From Reyranella soli (GTDB taxonomy: Bacteria; Pseudomonadota; Alphaproteobacteria; Reyranellales; Reyranellaceae), in assembly GCF_007992495.1 (NCBI RefSeq), contig NZ_BKAJ01000036.1, positions 1 to 54,971 of the forward strand: DNA of 54,971 nucleotides. Reading direction: 5' to 3'. The notes below the pieces were generated by a model. The model saw only the letters and a list, made by a program, of their open reading frames with translations, ran no database searches and had not been told where the DNA came from. Positions within the stretch are counted from its first letter, which is position 1; each line of letters starts with the position of its first letter. Both the position numbers and the translations under genes were made by a program. Of this stretch, positions 50,647 through 54,971 are shown piece after piece.

Positions 50647-51972
50647 ATGGCTCGTGTTACGCGTCGCCAGTTCCTGAACGCGTCCGGTACAGGAGCACTG
50701 GCTGCCAAGACCGCCGGCATGGCTGGCATTCTGGCCCTCGGCAAAGCGCCCGCTTATGCGCAGACGTCGTCCATCCACTGGCTGAAGTGGAACGACTTCG
50801 TTCCAGCCGGCGATCAGATCCTTCGCCAATCGATGCTGGCGGAAGCCGAGAAGGCACTGGGCTTCAAGGTCAACATGGAGACGATCGGCCTCAACGACCT
50901 GCAGCCGCGGGCGACGGCGGCGATCCAGGCCGGGAGCGGCGCCGACATCATCATGATCTTCGACAACAAGGCGCAGCTTTATGCCGACAGCGTCGCCGAC
51001 GTCTCAGCCGTCTGCGAGGCGCTCGGCTCGGCGCAGGGCGGCTACTACGACCTCGCCAAGGCCAACACGCACGACGGCAAGAAGTGGATTGCCGTGCCCT
51101 ATTGCATCATCGGCGCCATGGTCGCCTACCGCAAATCGTGGTTCGACGAGATCGGCGTCACGAAATTTCCCGAGACCTGGGAGGAGTTCCGGGACGCCGG
51201 CAAGAAGCTCAAGGTCAAGGGCCGGCCGATGGGGCAGACGCTCGGCCATACGGTCGGCGACGCGCCGGCCTTCGCCTATCCCTACCTGTGGTCGTGGGGC
51301 GGGCGCGAGGTCGAGGAAGACGGCAAGACCGTCAAGCTCAACACCAAGGAGACGATCGAGTCGGTCAAGTTCCTGACGGCGTTGTGGAAGGACGCCCTCG
51401 ACGAGGGCGGCCTGGCGTGGGACGATTCCAACAACAACCGCGCTTTCCTGTCGGGCACGATCAGCGCCACGCTGAACGGCGCGTCGATCTACATCGAAGC
51501 GCTGCGCAAGCCCGACCAGTACAAGACCGACAAGGGCGCGCAGCTCAAGACCGACATCCTGCACGCACCCCTGCCCAAGGGACCTGCCGGCCAGTTCGGC
51601 GTGCATCCCTTCCAGTGCATGATGGTGATGAAATATTCAAAGAACCAGCAGCAGGCGATGGAGTTCCTGAAGTGGTTCCATTCGGCTGAGGTCTACGGCA
51701 AGTGGTTCAACGTGCAGAAGGGGTTTGCCACCGGCCCGACCAAGCAGTGGGAAAACCACGAGATGTGGCAGGAGGACCCGGTGATGGCGCCCTACCGCGT
51801 GGCGCCCCGGCTCGGCCGCGTCTACGGCTATGCCGGACCGGCAGGACAGAAGGCGGCGGAGGTGCTCTCCAAGTACATCATCGTCGACATGTATGCGAAG
51901 GCCGTCCAGGGCATGCCTGCCGAGGAGGCGGTGAAGTGGGCCGACGGCGAGGTGCGCAAGGTCTACGGCTGA
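50647..51972 (+). CDS. ABC transporter extracellular solute-binding protein, family 1 (orphan)
   Basis: 441 residues. Twin-arginine signal VTRRQFLNASGTGALAAKTA ending near AYAQ (residue ~39). Family 1 (maltose/glycerol-phosphate-type) landmarks: WLKWNDFVPAGDQILRQ, AIQAGSGADIIMIFDNKAQL, CIIGAMVAYRKSWFDEIGVT, KFPETWEEFRDAGKKLK. AGGGAGGAAA lies before the ATG. No permease or ATPase genes follow: the next gene is on the other strand with zero spacing between stops. It must borrow membrane partners encoded elsewhere. Ligand is probably a sugar or polyol-like solute; unproven. Confidence 0.9.
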   Translation: MARVTRRQFLNASGTGALAAKTAGMAGILALGKAPAYAQTSSIHWLKWNDFVPAGDQILRQSMLAEAEKALGFKVNMETIGLNDLQPRATAAIQAGSGADIIMIFDNKAQLYADSVADVSAVCEALGSAQGGYYDLAKANTHDGKKWIAVPYCIIGAMVAYRKSWFDEIGVTKFPETWEEFRDAGKKLKVKGRPMGQTLGHTVGDAPAFAYPYLWSWGGREVEEDGKTVKLNTKETIESVKFLTALWKDALDEGGLAWDDSNNNRAFLSGTISATLNGASIYIEALRKPDQYKTDKGAQLKTDILHAPLPKGPAGQFGVHPFQCMMVMKYSKNQQQAMEFLKWFHSAEVYGKWFNVQKGFATGPTKQWENHEMWQEDPVMAPYRVAPRLGRVYGYAGPAGQKAAEVLSKYIIVDMYAKAVQGMPAEEAVKWADGEVRKVYG

Positions 51973-52395
51973 TCAATACGACTTGCCCGTCGGATAGGTC
52001 GTGAACGCCGGCACCGTGGGATCCAAGTGGTCCCACGGCTGCGCGCTCTTCGTGAAGATGTTGGCCTCGGGCCGGAACCAGCTCGCATCGTCGAAGGTGC
52101 AGACACGGACGCCGACGATGTCGGGCCGCGTCGAGACCTGCACGTAGATTGGCGTGCCGCAGTCGCCGCAGAACACGCGGGTGATCTCGTTACCGGAATC
52201 GGCCTTGGCGACGTGGCGTTTCGGCGAACCCTGGACGATGCGGAACCCGGCCGACGGCATGCGCACCGCCGCAACATGCGGCGCGCCGCTCTGCAGCTGG
52301 CAGTCGCGGCAATGGCATTGCAGCGCGAATTGCGGCTCACCGGTGCTTTCGTAGCGGACTGCCCGGCACAGGCAGCCTCCGGTTCTGGTTGGCAT
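51973..52395 (-). CDS. GFA family (glutathione-dependent formaldehyde-activating/CENP-V-like) zinc protein
   Basis: 140 residues. Zinc-binding cysteines at the standard places: GGCLCRAVRYE (residues ~7-17), CHCRDCQLQSG (27-33), and VFCGDCGTPIYVQ near 75. The beta-tent fold ending FTKSAQPWDHLDPTVPAFTT is usual for the family. The proposed glutathione-formaldehyde condensation is not well supported for most members, so function is uncertain. Its stop abuts the receptor stop, sharing TGATCA. Upstream lies a family A repeat. Confidence 0.88.
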   Translation of the reverse strand: MPTRTGGCLCRAVRYESTGEPQFALQCHCRDCQLQSGAPHVAAVRMPSAGFRIVQGSPKRHVAKADSGNEITRVFCGDCGTPIYVQVSTRPDIVGVRVCTFDDASWFRPEANIFTKSAQPWDHLDPTVPAFTTYPTGKSY

Positions 52396-52415
52396 GGAGC
52401 CCTCCCGTGAAGTCC

Positions 52416-52536
52416 CGTCATCCCGACCGGAGCCGAGCGCAGCGAGGCGGAGTGGAGGGACCTTTTTTGCTGCGGCGTCGGCAAAAACAGGTCCCTCGGC
52501 TACACCGCCCTTCGGGCGGCTTCGCTCGGGATGACG
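52416..52536. repeat. Dispersed palindromic repeat, family A, complete non-coding copy
   Basis: CGTCATCCCGA at the left and TCGGGATGACG at the right, with GGAGGGACCTTTTTTGC and AACAGGTCCCTCGGC boxes around a centre of about 20 bases. It is 121 bases, the same length as the 19884 copy. The arms differ: the right arm keeps CGCCCTTCGGGCGG, while the left has AGCCGAGCGCAGCGAGGCGG, so the arms have diverged or recombined. It lies between the GFA and papain-like genes. Confidence 0.85.
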
Positions 52537-52622
52537 GTGAAGCCTAACTGCGATTTGTGATTTCCCCCACAGTCATTCTCGGCGTTCTCGCCTCACCATG
52601 CGTGATCAGGCTGGAGGCGCCG

Positions 52623-53406
52623 ATGTTCGCGGGTCCGATGCGCAAGGACTATGCCTTGTCGCTGATCGACAGGTTTCCACCGCTCCCCAAGGGCCGTCCC
52701 TTTCCCCGCATCGATCCGGCCGAGCTGATTGCCGGCCTGCGCGAGCGCGTCAAAGACCCGGTGACGCAGGACCAGGGCGCGGCGAGCCTGTGCTGTCCGG
52801 CGTCCTTCTTCTACTGCGTGCTGAACTACAAGCCCGAACTCTACGTCCAGTACGTGATCGACCTCTTCACCACCGGCAAGGCGCGCATCGGCTCGCTCGA
52901 GGTCAAGCCGGGCATGGCCTGCCGCGTCTACCAGCCGCCGGCCGGCAAGATCGCGCCCGTCGACTGGGTGGCGCTGGCCAGCCTGCGCGATTCCTACAAC
53001 GCCATCCTCGACGTCGCCTCGGTCGACGACGACATCGCCGCCCGCACGCGAGAGGGCGAGGTGGCGAAGTGGTTCCGCCAGATCGGCTATGCCGGCGTGC
53101 ATGACGTTTCCAACATCTTCGTGTCCAAGGGCCGCAAGGAGATCGAGGCGTTCGACCGCGACGCCCGCGCCTATCGCGACGTCTGCCTGTTCGTCCACAC
53201 CAACATCCTCTACGACGTGAAGAACAAGATGAACTCGCACTTCTGGAATCACTGCGTCGTCGTCGACGAGCCGCCGGAGGTCAGGAACGGCCGCATCGCC
53301 ATCAACGTCTACACCTATGGTGATCCCCAAGGTCGGCACGCTGTCGGTGGAGGAGTTTTCGCGCAACTTCTATGGCTATGTATCGGGGCAGCCGACGTTC
53401 AAATAA
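52623..53406 (+). pseudogene. Unknown protein with papain-like landmarks, apparent C-terminal frameshift
   Basis: About 260 residues from ATG 52623 behind GGAGG. I do not recognise the family. Order and spacing of Q51 (VTQDQGAAS), C57-C58 (LCCPASFFYC), H210 (HFWNHCVVVDEPP) and the INVYTYG strand recall a papain-fold cysteine peptidase (Gln-Cys-His-Asn); this is inference. At about 53320 the frame appears to shift: the first frame runs into repeat sequence to 53498, whereas the next frame reads VIPKVGTLSVEEFSRNFYGY and ends at TAA 53406, just before the repeat. YTYG and FYGYV are both natural family-like sequence, so I take the product as frameshifted. No signal peptide. It stands alone between two family A repeats. 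Confidence 0.55.
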
Positions 53407-53408
53407 GG

Positions 53409-53519
53409 CTGTCATCCCGACAAATTAAAGCTGTCATCCCGAGCGAAGCGAGGGACCTTTCCTGTTGCCTCAAAGGCCCCTCGCTTCGCTCGGGGTGACA
53501 GTCGGGGTCGGGGTGACAG
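53409..53519. repeat. Dispersed palindromic repeat, family A, nested copies
   Basis: The inner element has 30-base arms with few mismatches (53431-53460 and 53472-53501) around TGTTGCCTC. Outside it, CTGTCATCCCGAC (53409-53421) and GTCGGGGTGACAG (53507-53519) form a second pair of ends. This looks like one repeat inserted in, or duplicated within, another. It follows the frameshifted unknown gene by two bases and precedes the VOC gene. Confidence 0.75.
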
Positions 53520-53577
53520 TCTGGCCGGATTCCCGCTACACTCCCTGCACGCCAGCCCGATGCAAGGGAGCCAGCCG

Positions 53578-54117
53578 ATGACTGCGCAGACCAAAGGCCG
53601 CATCCGTCACGTCGCCCTCAGCGTAAAAGACCCCTGGGAAACCGCCGAGTTCTACAAGCAGGCCGTCGGCCTGCAGGAAGTCATGGAGATCGACGGCGCC
53701 CTGGCCGAGGGCGTGTTCCTGACCGACGGCGTGGTCAACCTCGCCATCCTCCACTTCAAGAGCGACGAGGCCTCGCAGGGGACCGGCGTCGACTTCGTCG
53801 GCATCCACCATATCGGCTTCTGGGTCGATGACGTGGTGGAGCAGGGCAAGATCGCGCGCAACGTCGGCGCCACCTGGATCATGGGCGATCCTGACAATCC
53901 GGATGGCTACGAGGTCAAGCACACCGACCTCAACGGCATCATCTTCGACATCGCGGCGCACGGCTGGGCCGGTTCGCAGAAGGAGCCGGGATCGGCGGAC
54001 AACGTCGCCAACCTGAACCCGCAGCGGCGCCTGGCGAAGTTCGATGAGCGCCGCAACCGGGCCTATGCGAAGTACGCCGCGATGCGGGGCAAGCGGGTTC
54101 CCCAGGCGGCTGAGTAG
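53578..54117 (+). CDS. VOC/glyoxalase-fold protein
   Basis: 179 residues from ATG 53578 behind AGGGAG; an ATG at 53560 lies upstream of that ribosome site and is less likely. A VOC domain spans residues ~8-125: IRHVALSVKDPWETAEFYKQ (first metal-type His), VMEIDGALAEGVFLTDG, GIHHIGFWVDDVVEQG (second His), and LNGIIFDIAAHGW, where the usual final metal Glu is Asp. A basic C-terminal tail (RRLAKFDERRNRAYAKYAAM) follows. Family members include lyases, dioxygenases and thiol transferases; no specific reaction can be named. A dienelactone hydrolase gene follows after 84 bases. Confidence 0.85.
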   Translation: MTAQTKGRIRHVALSVKDPWETAEFYKQAVGLQEVMEIDGALAEGVFLTDGVVNLAILHFKSDEASQGTGVDFVGIHHIGFWVDDVVEQGKIARNVGATWIMGDPDNPDGYEVKHTDLNGIIFDIAAHGWAGSQKEPGSADNVANLNPQRRLAKFDERRNRAYAKYAAMRGKRVPQAAE

Positions 54118-54161
54118 CTCCTGCGAAATTCCACGGCCTGACCGCGATTGTTCGCCGTCCG

Positions 54162-54183
54162 CCGGCCATCCTAGGATGGCCGG
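54162..54183. promoter_or_regulatory. Perfect 22-bp palindrome
   Basis: CCGGCCATCCT (54162-54172) is followed directly by its complement (54173-54183) with no spacer, 18 bases before the dienelactone hydrolase start. Zero loop makes a transcript hairpin awkward (loop bases must come from the stem), so an operator or a terminator of the VOC gene are both possible. Confidence 0.5.
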
Positions 54184-54201
54184 AGTTGCGACGGAGGAAG
54201 C

Positions 54202-54900
54202 ATGGGCCAGGAAATCACGCTGACGGCATCGGACGGCGGACGCTTCGCAGCGTACCTCGCGCTGCCGGCGAAGCTCCCGGCGCCCGGCCTGGTCGTGCTG
54301 CCTGAGGTGTTCAACACCAACCCGCACATTCGCTCGGTCGCCGACGGCTACGCGGCGGCAGGGTTCATCGCTCTCTCGCCCGACGTCTTCTGGCGCCAGG
54401 AGGCCGCCAACTACCTGCCCTATACCGATGAGGGCCGCGCCAAGGCGCGCGCGCTGTGGGCCAAGCTCGACACTGACCAGTTCGCCCGTGACCTCGGGGA
54501 CATGGTCACAGCGTTGCGCGGTCGGGCGGACTGCACCGGCAAGGTCGGCGTGATGGGCTTCTGCCTCGGCGGCAAGTTCGCCTACCTTGCCAGCACGCGC
54601 CTGCCGATCGAGGCGGCCGTCAACTATTACGGCGTGCAGATTGACCAGCACCTGGAAGAGGCCGGCCGCCGCCGCTGCCCGATCCTGATGCATTTCGCCG
54701 AGAACGATCCGCACGTGCCGCCGCAGACCGTGGCGGCGATCAAGGCCCGCATGGGCAGCGAACCGGGTGTCGCCATCCACGACTATGCCGGCACCGAGCA
54801 CGGTTTCAATCGCGCCGGATACCCGCCCTTCAACGAGGCGGCCGCGGCAGAGGCGCGCCAGCGCACCCTGGCGCATCTCGGCCAGCACTTGGCGAGGTAG
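54202..54900 (+). CDS. Dienelactone hydrolase family protein
   Basis: 232 residues, cytoplasmic alpha/beta hydrolase with cysteine nucleophile: C121 in GVMGFCLGGKF, D169 in FAENDPHVP, H200 in GTEHGFN form the DLH triad. It opens LTASDGGRFAAYLALPAKLP and VLPEVFNTNPHIRSVADGYA, where the Glu in PEVF matches the residue that steers the DLH cysteine. Length is typical. Role: hydrolysis of dienelactones in chloroaromatic breakdown or of other lactones/esters. GGAGGAAGC precedes the ATG. Confidence 0.92.
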   Translation: MGQEITLTASDGGRFAAYLALPAKLPAPGLVVLPEVFNTNPHIRSVADGYAAAGFIALSPDVFWRQEAANYLPYTDEGRAKARALWAKLDTDQFARDLGDMVTALRGRADCTGKVGVMGFCLGGKFAYLASTRLPIEAAVNYYGVQIDQHLEEAGRRRCPILMHFAENDPHVPPQTVAAIKARMGSEPGVAIHDYAGTEHGFNRAGYPPFNEAAAAEARQRTLAHLGQHLAR

Positions 54901-54917
54901 CGCCGCTCATGTTCTTC

Positions 54918-54971
54918 GTCTTCCGGACCGCGCGCGTCCTCGCGCGCTCATGATCATGAGCGCGCGAGGAC
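54918..54971. repeat. Dispersed palindromic repeat, family B, left part (cut by window end)
   Basis: Begins GTCTTCCGGACCGCGCGCGT and reaches the core CTCATGATCATGAG (54947-54960), then the start of the mirrored half (CGCGCGAGGAC). The last 11 bases pair with GTCCTCGCGCG at 54936-54946, so a perfect palindrome runs from 54936 to the window end. The missing right end should read like bases 1-31 of this window. Confidence 0.75.

Noticed and set aside
53399..53498. C-terminal extension of the papain-like unknown through GTCATCCCGAGCGAAGCG.
   Set aside because: The residues are simply translated family A repeat; the alternative frame ends naturally at 53406.

Overview
This is a GC-rich, densely coded stretch (about 65% G+C by eye) of a bacterial chromosome. 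The gene repertoire (many ABC and Bug-type substrate-binding proteins, Lrp/GntR/TetR-controlled catabolic blocks, HyuA/HyuB, a class V glyoxylate-type aminotransferase, TauD, Old Yellow Enzyme) fits a metabolically versatile soil or rhizosphere alphaproteobacterium. Rhizobiales or Rhodospirillales (Reyranella/Bradyrhizobium-like) is my guess from content, not from any marker gene. I see no rRNA, tRNA, CRISPR array, integrase or replication origin.

Layout. (1) 108-5578 (+): a complete peptide/opine-type ABC importer (binding protein, two permeases, two ATPases) with a perfect 17-bp hairpin after the binding-protein gene. (2) 5617-9433 (-): a polyamine-type (Pot) ABC importer whose ATPase gene carries a one-base frameshift. 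(3) 9935-15781 (+), divergent from it: class III aminotransferase, ectoine-hydrolase/creatinase-like M24 protein, M14-like DUF2817 protein, Asp/Glu-racemase-type protein and NtaA-type flavin monooxygenase, followed by an Lrp/AsnC regulator (-). Together (2) and (3) resemble the ectoine catabolic (eut/doe) layout with substituted parts. (4) 16520-19878: M48 lipoprotein, amidohydrolase, FAD monooxygenase. (5) 20094-27216: HyuA, HyuB, TetR regulator and an SsuABC/TauABC-like importer in one run, with a palindromic operator candidate just before hyuA. (6) 27226-33204: class V aminotransferase divergent from a GntR/FCD regulator, a Bug binding protein and a GlcD-GlcF-like FAD/Fe-S fusion, with TTGTATACAA in the divergent gap. 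(7) 33251-33658: a 408-bp insertion-like cassette, a frameshifted GIY-YIG endonuclease gene between perfect 45-bp inverted repeats. (8) 33699-40313: NudC, Old Yellow Enzyme, single-domain response regulator, HlyD-FUSC-EamA efflux run, alpha/beta hydrolase (-). (9) 40619-48577: a second NMT1/TauA-type ABC importer with a TrzA-like amidohydrolase, TauD dioxygenase, Bug binding protein and a MetY-like PLP enzyme. (10) 48630-54900: OmpA-like lipoprotein, an atypical membrane protein, CMD-family protein, orphan ABC binding protein, GFA protein, a frameshifted unknown with papain-like landmarks, VOC protein and dienelactone hydrolase.

Three families of dispersed palindromic repeats punctuate the intergenic spaces. 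Family A (CGTCATCCCGA...TCGGGATGACG) occurs five times, once as the GIY-YIG cassette and once with a copy apparently nested in another. Family B (TCTTCCGGACCGC ends) occurs three times, and both window ends fall inside copies. Family C (CCTCCCCCG...CGGGGGAGG) occurs once as a double hairpin pair. The GIY-YIG-bearing copy beside empty relatives is the most intriguing signal: it looks like an autonomous member beside MITE-like non-autonomous ones. Three genes (pot ATPase, GIY-YIG, papain-like unknown) carry apparent single-base frameshifts, which may be real decay or residual sequence error.
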